Shown: positions 9,920 through 18,565 of the stretch, one piece after another
Position numbering within the stretch: the first letter of the stretch is position 1
How the letters are laid out: each line of letters starts with the position of its first letter
Assembly: GCF_015553355.1 (NCBI RefSeq)
Contig: NZ_JADNGN010000010.1
Coordinates: 1 to 59,390 of the forward strand
From: Collinsella aerofaciens
GTDB lineage: Bacteria; Actinomycetota; Coriobacteriia; Coriobacteriales; Coriobacteriaceae
Reading direction: 5' to 3'
DNA length: 59,390 bases
Program-made: the position numbers and the translations under genes
Notes under the pieces: generated by a model
Databases searched by the model: none
The model's input: only the letters and a program-made list of their open reading frames with translations
What the model was told of the DNA's origin: nothing

Positions 9920-12900
9920 ATGCTCATTCACCGTATAGCCGCGCAGCTCTACACTGCCGAGGCACTGCAGACCGTCGAGGCCGGGCTCGATTCTGGCGAG
10001 GACGTGACGCTGGCCGTGTCTCAGTCGGGCCGAACGCTTATGGCCGCCGCCCAGTTTGCGCGTCGTCCGCGCCCCACGGTCTACATCGTGAGTGGCGAGG
10101 ATGCGGCCGATCGCGCTGCACGCAGTCTGGCCGCCTATGTGGGCCTGGCGCACGTGTGCCGCTTTCCCGAGCGCAAGGACTACCCTTGGCGCGAGCAGGC
10201 GCCCGACGACGCCGTGGTAGCCCAGCGCTGCGAGGCGCTCGGGCGCATCGTGCGCGGGGACAACTGCATCATGGTCGCCTCGGCCCGCGCGCTGCTGCGC
10301 TGCGTGCCGCCGGTCGAGAGCCGCTACTGGGAGTCCACTACTTTTGCGGTGGGCGAGGAGATTCCCTTTGACGAGGTGCCGCAGCGTCTGGTGGGCATGG
10401 GCTACACCAATGCCAGCGCCGCCGACGCGCCCGGCCTGTTCCGTGTGCACGGCGACACTGTCGAGGTGTTTCCCGCGCAGGAAAAGGCGCCCGTGCGCAT
10501 TGAGTTCTTTGGCGACGAGATCGACCGCATCCGCCGCATGGTGAGTTCAACGGGCCAGACCATCGGCAACGAGGACAGCATCGAGATCTTCCCCTGTCGC
10601 GAGCTCGCACTCACCGACGACGCCGTCCACAACATGCATGTGGCGCTCTACCGCGCCAGCCAGGACGACAGCAAACTGGCGGCGCTGCTCGAGATGGTGG
10701 ATGCGCGCATCGTCACGCCCGAGCTCGACCGCTTTTTGCCGGTGATGTACGGCCAGACCGTGAGCCCGCTGTCGCATGTGAGCGGCAAGGCGCTCGTGGT
10801 ACTGTCCGAGCCGCGCTCGCTGTTCGACGATTGCCTGCGCGCCTACGAGGATATCGAGGCACGTGCCGGCGAGGCGGGGGTCGACCGTCTGGACGGCCTG
10901 TACGTGCGTGCCCAACAGCTCGATTTTGGTGCCCAGCAGCGCCTGAGCTATGTGAGCCTCATCCGTGCCGGCGGTGCGGTGACGGCCGAGCTCAAGATTG
11001 AGCAGCCGGCCATCGCAGGCTCGGACAACCGTTTTATGACGCGCATCCAGGAAGTCGTGGGCAAGCGCTATGCCTGCGTGTTTGCCATTCCCGACCGCGG
11101 CGCGCGCGAGTCGATGGAGCTCACCTTTGGCGACGAGGGCATAACCTTTGAGGAGTCACTGACGGCCGCGCCCGAAAACGCCGACGCCATCGGCGACCGC
11201 GTGCGCGTGGCAGCGGCGGATTCCGCCGACCGTGCCGCACGCCAGGAGGCCCATGCTTCCATTCGCGAGCGTAAGGCCGACGCGCTCAACGCCCGCTCGC
11301 TCGAGGCGGGTGCCGCGCAGGCTGCCGCCGGCGCCGCCGTGCCCACCATCTCGCGCGGACGCGTGACCTTTGTCGATGCCGCTCTGCCGCAGGGCGTGGT
11401 GGTGCCCGATGCCAACCTGGCCGTGTTCTCGATCGCCGACCTCAACGCCCGCATGGATGCCAACCGCGCGCGCAGCCGCCGCAAGGTTGACATCACGCAG
11501 ATCACGTTCCCGTTTAAGCCGGGCGACTACGTGGTGCACGCCACCCACGGCATCGCGCTCTTTAGCGAGATCGCGCGCCAGGAAGTGGGCGGCAAGGAGC
11601 GCGACTACTTTTTGCTGGAATATGCCGACGGCGACAAGCTCTACGTGCCGCTCGAGCAGGTCGACCGCATCACGCGCTATGTTGGCCCCGACGGCGATAA
11701 GCCGCGTCTGACCAGGCTCAACACCGCCGACTGGACACGCGCCACCAACAAGGCGCGCAAGAACGCCAAAAAGCTGGCGTTTGACCTGGTCGACCTGTAT
11801 ACGCGCCGCTCGTCGATTACCGGTATCGCCTGCCCGCCCGACACGCCCGAGCAGATCGAGATGGAGGAGAGCTTCCCTTACGACGAGACGCGCGACCAGC
11901 TGGAGGCTATCGCCGATATTAAGGCCGACATGGAGGCGCCCAAGCCCATGGACCGCCTGCTGTGCGGCGACGTGGGCTTTGGCAAGACCGAGGTCGCCCT
12001 GCGCGCTGCCTTTAAGTGTGTGGACTCCGGCCGTCAGGTCATGGTGCTCTGCCCCACAACCATTCTGGCCCAGCAGCACTACGAGACGTTCTTTGAGCGC
12101 TTTGCCCCGTTTGGCCTCGAGGTCGAAGTGCTCAGCCGCTTCCGCACCCCGGCGCAGCAGAAGCGCGCGCTTAAGGCGTTTGCCGAGGGCACGATTGATG
12201 TGCTCATCGGCACGCACCGCTTGCTTTCGGCCGACGTGAACCCCAAGAACCTGGGCATGGTGATCATCGACGAGGAGCAGCGCTTTGGCGTGCAGCACAA
12301 GGAGCAGCTCAAGAACCTGCGTGAGCAGATTGACGTGCTCACGCTTTCGGCAACGCCGATTCCGCGAACCATGCAGATGGCCACGAGCGGCGTGCGCGAC
12401 ATGAGCCTGATCACCACACCGCCCACCGGGCGTCGTCCCGTGATCGTGCACGTGGGGGAGTACGACCCCGATGTGGTGAGCGCGGCGATTCGCCTGGAGG
12501 TGGGCCGCGGCGGTCAGGTGTACTACGTGTCCAACCGCGTCAAGACCATCGACGACGCCGTGGCGCGCGTGCACGAGGCCGCGCCCGAGGCACGCGTGGG
12601 CGTGGCGCACGGCAAGATGAGCCCGCGCGAGGTCGAGGACGTGATGATCGAGTTCGCGACCAAAAAGATCGACGTGCTCATCGCCACGACCATCGTGGAG
12701 AGCGGTATCGACAATGCGACCGCCAACACACTGATCATCGAGGACTCGCAGCGCTTGGGCCTGGCGCAGCTCTACCAACTCAAGGGCCGTGTTGGCCGCT
12801 CGGCCACGCAGGCATACGCGTACTTTATGTTCCCGGGTGAGCTGCCGCTCACCGAGGAGGCTACGGCGCGTCTGACTGCACTTTCCGAGTTCCAAGACCT

Positions 12901-13552
12901 GGGCAGCGGCATGCGCATCGCCATGCGCGACCTGGAGATCCGTGGTGCCGGTTCGCTCATGGGTGCCGAGCAGCACGGTAACCTGTCGAGCGTGGGCTTT
13001 GACCTGTTTACGCAGATGCTGGGACAGGCCGTGGCCGAGGCGCGCGGCGACGACGATGCCGGCGTGGAGGCGGCGAGCGTGGGTATTAACCTGCCGGCCG
13101 ACTATTTCTTGTCCGAGGAGTACATGCCGGCGGTGGACCAGCGCGTGCTCGTGTACCGCAAACTCGCGGCGGCCGAGGACTTGGAGAGCATCGATGAGGT
13201 GCAGGAGGAGACCGAAGCCGCGCATGGCGAGCTGCCGTTGGCGGGACTCAACCTGTTCAATCGCGCGCGCATCCGCATTCGCGGCGAGCGTCTGGGGCTC
13301 GAGAGCGTCACGCTCAGTGGCGGTCGCATCACGTTTTTGGGTGTCGACGTGCCCAAGAAGGTGGCCTTTGAACTAAAGACCCGCTATGGCGCGGTGAACT
13401 TCCCCAAGAGCCGCAAACTGTCGGTGCCCTACAAGGCGGGCGCCGGCGCAGGCAGCGGCCTGGGTCGCGGCCTCGACGCCAACGACGGCACCGGCCCGGT
13501 GGCGGCGGCGCTCATGCTGCTGCAGCAGTTGGGTGCCAGCGACGACGACTAA
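9920..13552 (+). CDS. mfd: Transcription-repair coupling factor Mfd
   Basis: The 1210-residue ATP-dependent translocase dislodges RNA polymerase stalled at lesions and recruits UvrA. The N-terminus is the UvrB-like module. The RNA-polymerase-binding CarD-like domain starts near residue 532 (FKPGDYVVHATHG). The helicase core has Walker A GDVGFGKTE (683-691), DEEQ (784-787) and the TRG-type LYQLKGRVGRS. A TRCF domain closes the protein. An Ala/Arg-rich insert lies around residues 420-480. GGAGGAA sits before the ATG at 9920. Length is within the family range. Confidence 0.97.
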   Translation: MLIHRIAAQLYTAEALQTVEAGLDSGEDVTLAVSQSGRTLMAAAQFARRPRPTVYIVSGEDAADRAARSLAAYVGLAHVCRFPERKDYPWREQAPDDAVVAQRCEALGRIVRGDNCIMVASARALLRCVPPVESRYWESTTFAVGEEIPFDEVPQRLVGMGYTNASAADAPGLFRVHGDTVEVFPAQEKAPVRIEFFGDEIDRIRRMVSSTGQTIGNEDSIEIFPCRELALTDDAVHNMHVALYRASQDDSKLAALLEMVDARIVTPELDRFLPVMYGQTVSPLSHVSGKALVVLSEPRSLFDDCLRAYEDIEARAGEAGVDRLDGLYVRAQQLDFGAQQRLSYVSLIRAGGAVTAELKIEQPAIAGSDNRFMTRIQEVVGKRYACVFAIPDRGARESMELTFGDEGITFEESLTAAPENADAIGDRVRVAAADSADRAARQEAHASIRERKADALNARSLEAGAAQAAAGAAVPTISRGRVTFVDAALPQGVVVPDANLAVFSIADLNARMDANRARSRRKVDITQITFPFKPGDYVVHATHGIALFSEIARQEVGGKERDYFLLEYADGDKLYVPLEQVDRITRYVGPDGDKPRLTRLNTADWTRATNKARKNAKKLAFDLVDLYTRRSSITGIACPPDTPEQIEMEESFPYDETRDQLEAIADIKADMEAPKPMDRLLCGDVGFGKTEVALRAAFKCVDSGRQVMVLCPTTILAQQHYETFFERFAPFGLEVEVLSRFRTPAQQKRALKAFAEGTIDVLIGTHRLLSADVNPKNLGMVIIDEEQRFGVQHKEQLKNLREQIDVLTLSATPIPRTMQMATSGVRDMSLITTPPTGRRPVIVHVGEYDPDVVSAAIRLEVGRGGQVYYVSNRVKTIDDAVARVHEAAPEARVGVAHGKMSPREVEDVMIEFATKKIDVLIATTIVESGIDNATANTLIIEDSQRLGLAQLYQLKGRVGRSATQAYAYFMFPGELPLTEEATARLTALSEFQDLGSGMRIAMRDLEIRGAGSLMGAEQHGNLSSVGFDLFTQMLGQAVAEARGDDDAGVEAASVGINLPADYFLSEEYMPAVDQRVLVYRKLAAAEDLESIDEVQEETEAAHGELPLAGLNLFNRARIRIRGERLGLESVTLSGGRITFLGVDVPKKVAFELKTRYGAVNFPKSRKLSVPYKAGAGAGSGLGRGLDANDGTGPVAAALMLLQQLGASDDD

Positions 13553-13563
13553 CAAGTAGGGGG

Positions 13564-13597
13564 CGTGGCGGGAGGAAGTCGTCTTTGTCCCGCCACG
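13564..13597. other. Hairpin between mfd and the PAP2 gene
   Basis: CGTGGCGGGA (13564-13573) pairs perfectly with TCCCGCCACG (13588-13597). No T-run follows, so intrinsic termination is uncertain. Confidence 0.45.
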
Positions 13598-13632
13598 TTG
13601 CAGGATGATTCCAGCCCGACCGAAAGGAAAGC

Positions 13633-14496
13633 ATGTTCGGATACATCTATAAGAAAGATGTCGCCATTATCGCGGTTGTCCTGTGCCTTTGTCTGGGCGT
13701 GGGCAGCTTCTTCGATTATCAGATCTCGTGCGCGCTGTTCAACATCGGCAGCATGTACGGCCGCTTTATCGAGGCTGCCGGCGAGCTGCCGTTTGAGCTG
13801 ACGGCGAGCATTGCGGGCGTTATGCTCGTGCGCGCGGTGCGTCCCGATTCCAGAGGGAGCAAATGGCTCACTGCGCTCGGCATCCTCGTCAACGTTGGCT
13901 TGGCCGGCTACGAGATCGTTTCGTCCCTGCGGGTTGGCGGTAAGCTCATCGCGGTTCAGCTGGTGCTGACGTTTGTGCTGGTCATCGCTGCTAACCTTGT
14001 CGTCTATCGCCTCACGCGCACGACCGAGCCCGACGAGCTCACGCGCTGGGCGTTGATGGTGCTTGTCGTGTGGGTCGCTCAGGCCATCATCCTCAACGTG
14101 ATTGTCAAGCCGCTGTGGTCGCGCCCACGCATGCGCGTGATCGAGGTGACGCAGGGACTCGAGTTTCAGCCGTGGTGGGTGATCGGCAACCCCGACAAGT
14201 GGGCCTATATTGCCGCCGGTGTAGTCAAGGACGGCTTTAAGTCGTTTGCGAGCGGACACACGGCGCACGCGGCAATCGGCCTCATGCTCGCTGGGCTTCC
14301 CGCGACGGCCTTTAAGGAAAAGCCGTCGCGCCGTCGTGTGGTCTTTTGGACGGCGGCTGTGGTCGCGGCGCTCGTCGCGTTTGGCCGCATCGTGATCGGA
14401 GCGCACTTTTTGAGTGACGTGAGCTGCGGCTTTGCCCTGGTGCTGGCGCTTGAGTGCCTTGCCGCGCGCATTGCCTATCCCAGCGGCGTACAATAG
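13633..14496 (+). CDS. PAP2-family membrane phosphatase
   Basis: The 287-residue protein has about six or seven hydrophobic segments and all three phosphatase motifs: K159 PLWSRP (KxxxxRP), FASGH with His209, and GRIVIGAHFLSD with His258 and Asp262. Members hydrolyse lipid phosphates such as undecaprenyl or phosphatidylglycerol phosphate on the outer face of the membrane. Motif 2 has FASGH instead of PSGH. GAAAGGAAAG lies before the ATG. It follows mfd with only a hairpin between. The exact lipid substrate is unknown. Confidence 0.88.
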   Translation: MFGYIYKKDVAIIAVVLCLCLGVGSFFDYQISCALFNIGSMYGRFIEAAGELPFELTASIAGVMLVRAVRPDSRGSKWLTALGILVNVGLAGYEIVSSLRVGGKLIAVQLVLTFVLVIAANLVVYRLTRTTEPDELTRWALMVLVVWVAQAIILNVIVKPLWSRPRMRVIEVTQGLEFQPWWVIGNPDKWAYIAAGVVKDGFKSFASGHTAHAAIGLMLAGLPATAFKEKPSRRRVVFWTAAVVAALVAFGRIVIGAHFLSDVSCGFALVLALECLAARIAYPSGVQ

Positions 14497-14541
14497 CTCC
14501 GTTTGAATCATCTGGCCGATACCCGGTAAGAGAGGATTGCC

Positions 14542-15567
14542 ATGCTCGCGTTCAACAACGACTATTCCCACGGCGCACACCCAGCGGTGCTGCAGGCGCT
14601 CGTCGACACCAATATGGAGCCGCAGCCCGGCTACGGTACCGATGCGCACACCGAGCGTGCCAAGCAGCTTATCCGCGAGGCCTGTCAGGCCCCCGATGCC
14701 GACGTGTTTTTTCTGGTGGGCGGCACGCAGGCCAACGCGACGGTGATCGACATGCTGCTTGCGCCCTACGAGGGCGTCGTTGCTGCCGAGACTGGCCACG
14801 TCGCCTGTCACGAGGCGGGCGCCATCGAGTTTGGCGGTCACAAGGTGCTCACCATCCCCGGCTATGAGGGTAAGATGCGCGCCGAGGACCTCGAGAACTA
14901 TATCCAGGTGTTCTACGAAAACGAGAGCTACGAGCACACGGTGTTCCCGGGCGCCGTGTACGTGAGCCTATCGACTGAGTACGGCACGCTGTATTCCAAG
15001 GCCGAGCTCGCGGCGATTCATGCGGTGTGCCAGAAGCGCGAGATTCCGCTGTTTGTGGATGGCGCCCGCCTGGCCTATGCGCTGGCGGCCGATGAGTGCG
15101 ACATTACCCTGCCCGAGCTGGCGCAGCTGTGCGACGTGTTCTACATCGGCGGCACCAAGTGCGGCGCGCTCTGCGGCGAGGCCGTGGTGTTCTGCGGCAT
15201 GCACGCCCCGGCGCACCCCATTCCGCGCATTAAGCAGCACGGCGCGCTGCTTGCCAAGGGCCGCCTGACGGGCGTGCAGTTTGAGGCGCTCTTTACCGAT
15301 GGCCTGTATTTTGAGATTGGTCGCCAGGCGATTGAGACCGCTCAGGCGCTGCGCCGCGTGCTGCACGAGCACGGCTACCAGTTCTTCTTGGAGACGCCGA
15401 CCAACCAGCAGTTCGTGATTCTGTCCAACGAGGACATGGCCCGCATTCGCGAGCATGCGGCGATCGAGTACTGGGAAAAGTATGACGATACCCACACGGT
15501 GGTGCGTTTTTGCACCAGCTGGGCCACGACGCAGGAGGATATCGACGCGTTGGCGGCTGTCCTGTAG
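14542..15567 (+). CDS. Threonine-aldolase-like PLP enzyme
   Basis: The 341-residue protein is a fold-type I PLP enzyme of the beta-eliminating lyase group. The Schiff-base lysine is Lys206 in YIGGTKCGAL, and FVDGARLAYA contains the Asp that contacts the pyridine nitrogen. The opening FNNDYSHGAHPAVLQAL is usual for low-specificity L-threonine aldolases, which cleave threonine to glycine and acetaldehyde. GAGAGGA precedes the ATG and a strong terminator follows. Relatives with other amino acid substrates exist, so the substrate is probable, not proved. Confidence 0.88.
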   Translation: MLAFNNDYSHGAHPAVLQALVDTNMEPQPGYGTDAHTERAKQLIREACQAPDADVFFLVGGTQANATVIDMLLAPYEGVVAAETGHVACHEAGAIEFGGHKVLTIPGYEGKMRAEDLENYIQVFYENESYEHTVFPGAVYVSLSTEYGTLYSKAELAAIHAVCQKREIPLFVDGARLAYALAADECDITLPELAQLCDVFYIGGTKCGALCGEAVVFCGMHAPAHPIPRIKQHGALLAKGRLTGVQFEALFTDGLYFEIGRQAIETAQALRRVLHEHGYQFFLETPTNQQFVILSNEDMARIREHAAIEYWEKYDDTHTVVRFCTSWATTQEDIDALAAVL

Positions 15568-15584
15568 CCTGATGTAATGACGAG

Positions 15585-15628
15585 AGGCCGCCTTGCGCTG
15601 GGTTTGGCGCAAGGCGGCCTTTATTTTT
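15585..15628 (+). terminator. Terminator after threonine-aldolase gene
   Basis: AGGCCGCCTTGCGC (15585-15598) pairs perfectly with GCGCAAGGCGGCCT (15607-15620), followed by TTATTTTT. Confidence 0.92.
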
Positions 15629-15644
15629 GAGGGGGAGGGGCTGT

Positions 15645-16235
15645 ATGCCCGAGATGTCCGAGCCGACGATTCGCCTGGCGACGCCCGATGACGCGCCGGC
15701 GTTGCTTGCCATCTATGAGCCGTATGTGCGCCAGACGGCGATTACCTGCGAATACGAGGTGCCGAGCGTTGAGGAGTTCGCCGGGCGCATCGAGCGTACG
15801 CTCAGGCGCTATCCGTATTTGGTGATGGAACTCCGCGGACGTCCGGTGGGCTATGCCTATGTGAGCCCGCTCAACAGCCGAGAGGCATACGACTGGTCGG
15901 TCGAGACATCGATTTACTTGGCGCGTGATGTGCGCCACGGTGGGCTGGGCCGCAAGCTGCATGACGCGCTCAAGCAATGCCTGGTCTCGATGGGCATCAC
16001 CAACATGTGCGCCCTCATCGCCGTGCCGCACGACAAGGACGACGAGTACCTGACGCACAACAGCCAGGACTTCCATGCCCATATGGGATATCGCCTGGTG
16101 GGTGTCTTCGACCGCTGCGCCCAAAAGTTCGGTCGCTGGTACGACATGTGTTGGATGGAGCTGGTCCTAGCCGAGCGCGTCCCTAACCAACCCAAACCAA
16201 CCTGGTTCCCCGACCTCCCCAAACCTACCATTTAG
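15645..16235 (+). CDS. GNAT acetyltransferase (phosphinothricin-acetyltransferase-like)
   Basis: The 196-residue protein resembles the Pat/MddA branch: IRLATPDDAPALLAIYEPYV at the start, TCEYEVPSVEEF, then GYAYVSP and the acetyl-CoA region RHGGLGRKLHDAL. These enzymes N-acetylate small amines such as methionine sulfone, sulfoximine or phosphinothricin. A purine-rich GGGGGAGGGG fits the ATG at 15645; the ATG at 15654 is also possible. The last residues (PKPTI) and the stop codon are encoded inside a palindromic repeat, so the tail of the protein was probably set by repeat insertion. Confidence 0.85.
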   Translation: MPEMSEPTIRLATPDDAPALLAIYEPYVRQTAITCEYEVPSVEEFAGRIERTLRRYPYLVMELRGRPVGYAYVSPLNSREAYDWSVETSIYLARDVRHGGLGRKLHDALKQCLVSMGITNMCALIAVPHDKDDEYLTHNSQDFHAHMGYRLVGVFDRCAQKFGRWYDMCWMELVLAERVPNQPKPTWFPDLPKPTI

Positions 16236-16259
16236 GGACAGGTTTATTTTGGCAGGTTA
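16221..16259. repeat. CCTACCA palindromic repeat, copy A
   Basis: AACCTACCA and TTGGCAGGTT form the arms around GGGACAGGTTTATT. It fills the 21-base gap between two convergent genes, supplying the stop codon of the acetyltransferase on one side and that of the GntR gene on the other. Further copies lie at 23718, 25851 and 33757. It may act as a two-way terminator. Confidence 0.75.
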
Positions 16260-16979
16260 GCCGATTGGCTCGGTGTATTTGGCGCGGTCGGTGCGTTGGA
16301 TGCGCTTAGAGACATGGAGCGGTCGGCCGTCGGTGTCGTAGACGTAGTCGGTGATCAGGATCAGCGCCTGCCCGCGCTCGACGTTGAGCAAAAACGCCTC
16401 GTTTTGCGAGGCATAGCACACCTCAAAGGTCTTATGTCCCTGTGCTGGCGCGCGATGGAATTCTTGGCGCAGCGTCGCGTAGAGCGAACCGTTGATATCG
16501 CGATCGATGAGCGTCTCGAAGCTTGGCGGCAGGTAGGTGGTCTCCAGGCACAGCGGCACGTCGTCCAGGTAGCGCAGGCGGACAAGTTTGACGAGCTTGC
16601 TGCCCACGGCGGCGTCAAAGAACTTAGCTATGCTGCCGGCCGCCTTGGCAAAGCCCGAGTCCACGGTGCGCGTGGTGGGCTTCATGCCCTGACCTTCGAC
16701 CTGCTTGGTATAGCTCGAAAACACTAGGTTGTTCTCGTGGAGCGCGGGCGTGTCGGCCACAAAGGCGCCACGCCCGCGCTCGGTGCGCACCAGGCCCTCA
16801 TCAACGAGAACCTTAAGGGCGTGGCGCACGGTGCTGCGCGACAGCCCCGATTCGTCCATGAGCTCCATCTCGGACGGCAGCTTGTCTCCGCGTGCGTAGA
16901 TGCCGGCGGCGATGCGGTCGCGAAGCGTACCCGCCAAGCGCTCGTATTGGCTCAGTTTCTTTTTAGACGAAGCGTTCAT
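16257..16979 (-). CDS. GntR-family regulator with UTRA domain (regulator 1)
   Basis: The 240-residue protein has an N-terminal winged helix (residues 10-75; DKLPSEMELMDESGLSRSTV, then RGRGAFVAD) and a C-terminal UTRA ligand domain (about 90-235), the class that senses sugar phosphates and includes FrlR. It is divergent from the first SIS deglycase gene. Two almost identical 19-base motifs lie directly before each of the two starts, so it very likely represses both genes and is released by the deglycase substrate or a related sugar phosphate. The effector is inference. Confidence 0.93.
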   Translation of the reverse strand: MNASSKKKLSQYERLAGTLRDRIAAGIYARGDKLPSEMELMDESGLSRSTVRHALKVLVDEGLVRTERGRGAFVADTPALHENNLVFSSYTKQVEGQGMKPTTRTVDSGFAKAAGSIAKFFDAAVGSKLVKLVRLRYLDDVPLCLETTYLPPSFETLIDRDINGSLYATLRQEFHRAPAQGHKTFEVCYASQNEAFLLNVERGQALILITDYVYDTDGRPLHVSKRIQRTDRAKYTEPIG

Positions 16980-16989
16980 GTGATCAACC

Positions 16990-17147
16990 TGTATCTAACT
17001 TGTATGCCTATCTAAGCAAGCATGTATTCAATACAACAATAAAACCGCTGGTAGCCAGTTGTCGAAAACCGCATCAGCAAAATATCTAAGTCAAATATAG
17101 CATACAACTAGTCGACATAACCAAAACATGTATGTAACTTGTATGCC
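16990..17147. promoter_or_regulatory. Divergent operator region of GntR regulator 1
   Basis: The motif TGTATCTAACTTGTATGCC (16990-17008) recurs with one change at 17129-17147 in the same direction. Related half-sites are GCATGTATTCAATACAAC (17020-17037) and GCATACAAC (17100-17108). The first copy sits 10 bases from the regulator start, the second 37 bases before the deglycase start. TTGTATGC/GCATACAA is the likely recognition element. The whole interval is A/T-rich and must contain both promoters. Confidence 0.75.
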
Positions 17148-17184
17148 ATCGAGAGCATCAAACGAGAAGAAAGGCTGATGCACG

Positions 17185-18177
17185 ATGACTACTCAGGAAC
17201 AGGTTAAGGATGTCGTCTCCCAGGTTTTGGCTGACAAGGCAGACAAGGGCGGCATCAAGCGCGTCGTGTGGATTGGCGCCGGCGGATCCAACGGCGGCAA
17301 CTATCCTGCCCAGTACTTTATGGAGCACGAGGCCACGCAGGTCGTGAGCTCCAGCTACACCAGCAACGAGTTCGTGCACGCAACCCCCGCCTACGTTAAC
17401 GAGAACACCCTGGCCGTCGTCGTGTCCATGCGCGGCACCAAGGAGACCATCGTCGCCGCCCAGGTCGCCAAGGACCACGGCGCCAGCACCATCGCCATCT
17501 ATGTTGACGAGTCCGGCCTCACCGAGGTCTGCGACTACAAGATCCAGTACGACAGCTTGGCCGTCGACGAGTCCTGCATGGGCCGCACCAACTCCGCCGT
17601 CGTGACCATGATCGCCATGGAGCTTACGCAGCAGACCGAGGGCTATGCCGAGTACGAGACCGCTATGGCCGCGTTCGACTTGGTCGACCCCATCTATCGC
17701 AAGGCCGTCGAGTACACCCGTCCGCTTGCTGCCAAGTGGGCCGAGCAGAACGCCGACAAGCCCTGCATCAACGTCATGGCTCAGGGTCCGCTCTTTGGTG
17801 CCGCCTACGTCTTTAGCATCTGCAACGTGCAGGAGATGCTGCAGATTGACTCCTGCACCATCAACACCTGCGACTTCTTCCACGGTCCCTTCGAGATCCT
17901 GGACAAGCGTACCTCGCTGTTCCAGCTCATCAGCGTCGGCCGCAGCCGCTGCAACGACGAGCGCGGCATCCGCTTCGTCAACCAGTACGGTGGCGAGCGC
18001 GTCTATCAGCTTGACGCCAAGGAGCTCGGCCTCAACGACATCAAGGACAGCGTGAGCGAGTACTTCAACCACCTGATCTTTGCCCCGATCCTCAACAACG
18101 TGTATATGCGTGCACTCTCTGCCGTTACTCACAAGGACTACATGACGCGCCGCTACATGTGGAAGCTTGAGTATTAG
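17185..18177 (+). CDS. SIS-domain sugar-phosphate deglycase, paralogue 1
   Basis: The 330-residue protein has two SIS domains like FrlB, FraB and GfrE/GfrF, which split phosphorylated Amadori products into glucose-6-phosphate (or isomer) and an amine. The catalytic pair seen in FraB (a Glu and a His 16 residues later) is present as Glu217 (QEMLQ) and His233 (FFHGPFE). The phosphate-binding region reads GAGGSNGGNY. Two family positions differ from its paralogues: EMLQ instead of EMQW and DFFHG instead of EYFHG, so its substrate is probably different. It is divergent from GntR regulator 1 and has its own operators. GAAAGG sets the start. Confidence 0.88.
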   Translation: MTTQEQVKDVVSQVLADKADKGGIKRVVWIGAGGSNGGNYPAQYFMEHEATQVVSSSYTSNEFVHATPAYVNENTLAVVVSMRGTKETIVAAQVAKDHGASTIAIYVDESGLTEVCDYKIQYDSLAVDESCMGRTNSAVVTMIAMELTQQTEGYAEYETAMAAFDLVDPIYRKAVEYTRPLAAKWAEQNADKPCINVMAQGPLFGAAYVFSICNVQEMLQIDSCTINTCDFFHGPFEILDKRTSLFQLISVGRSRCNDERGIRFVNQYGGERVYQLDAKELGLNDIKDSVSEYFNHLIFAPILNNVYMRALSAVTHKDYMTRRYMWKLEY

Positions 18178-18340
18178 TTACGCGGTTTTACCAAACCGCG
18201 TAACGGCTCGACGCTGCGCGGTCCGCATTTGGGCAATCTGACGTTCAACTTCAAGGGCGCGACCAGAAGGTCAGCGCCCTTTCGTTTCACGTCACCTTGC
18301 CTCAAATGCGGCCCGCTCGCTGACTTATGCTCAACCAGCG
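18177..18340. repeat. Modular hairpin repeat, copy 1
   Basis: The element begins at the last base of the preceding stop codon with GTTACGCGGTTT-TACC-AAACCGCGTAAC. It continues with a conserved GGCTCGACGCTGC, then a long stem whose inner arms (GGCAATCTGACGT and ACGTCACCTTGCC) match copy 2, whose outer arms (CCGCATTTG/CAAATGCGG) do not, and ends in CGCTGACTTATGCTCAACCAGCG-type sequence. Its loop holds a further hairpin (AAGGGCGC/GCGCCCTT). Length is 164 bases, as in copy 2 at 26705. It can serve as terminator for the deglycase gene. Confidence 0.82.
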
Positions 18341-18393
18341 GCGCCTTAGACGTTGGGAACGTTCCTTTTCTGCCGGCAGTTGGGGACAGTCCT

Positions 18394-18448
18394 AGTCGTT
18401 GGGGGGCGTTCTTGAATGACCAGTCATTTAAGTGCGTCCCCAATGACT
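18394..18448. repeat. Long palindrome with AGTCATTGGGGACG motif
   Basis: An imperfect inverted repeat (18394-18420 with 18424-18448) has arms reading outward AGTC(G/A)TTGGGG. One arm motif, GTAGTCATTGGGGACG, recurs at 48333-48348 as a lone fragment. The rest of the gap between the deglycase and the EamA gene (18178-18565) holds the modular repeat and operator sites but no gene. Confidence 0.65.
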
Positions 18449-18509
18449 ACCCAATGAGTATGTGGGGAGCAGATTTTTCCGCTCGCCGATTTGTGTCTTG
18501 AAAAATGTA

Positions 18510-18525
18510 TATAACGACTATAACG
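18510..18525 (+). promoter_or_regulatory. TATAACG direct repeat before the EamA gene
   Basis: TATAACG occurs twice (18510-18516 and 18519-18525) separated by AC, 40 bases before the start codon. The same heptamer or its complement CGTTATA lies before the PTS operon (19796) and before GntR regulator 2 (25936). A shared regulator, most simply regulator 2, is inferred. Confidence 0.6.
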
Positions 18526-18565
18526 TAGTGTGAAACATATTGGAAACAATACCGAGGAGGCTGCG

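Noticed and set aside
11156-13225. A 689-codon open frame on the minus strand
   Set aside because: It is antisense to mfd and rich in His, Arg and Val in the pattern of a shadow frame.
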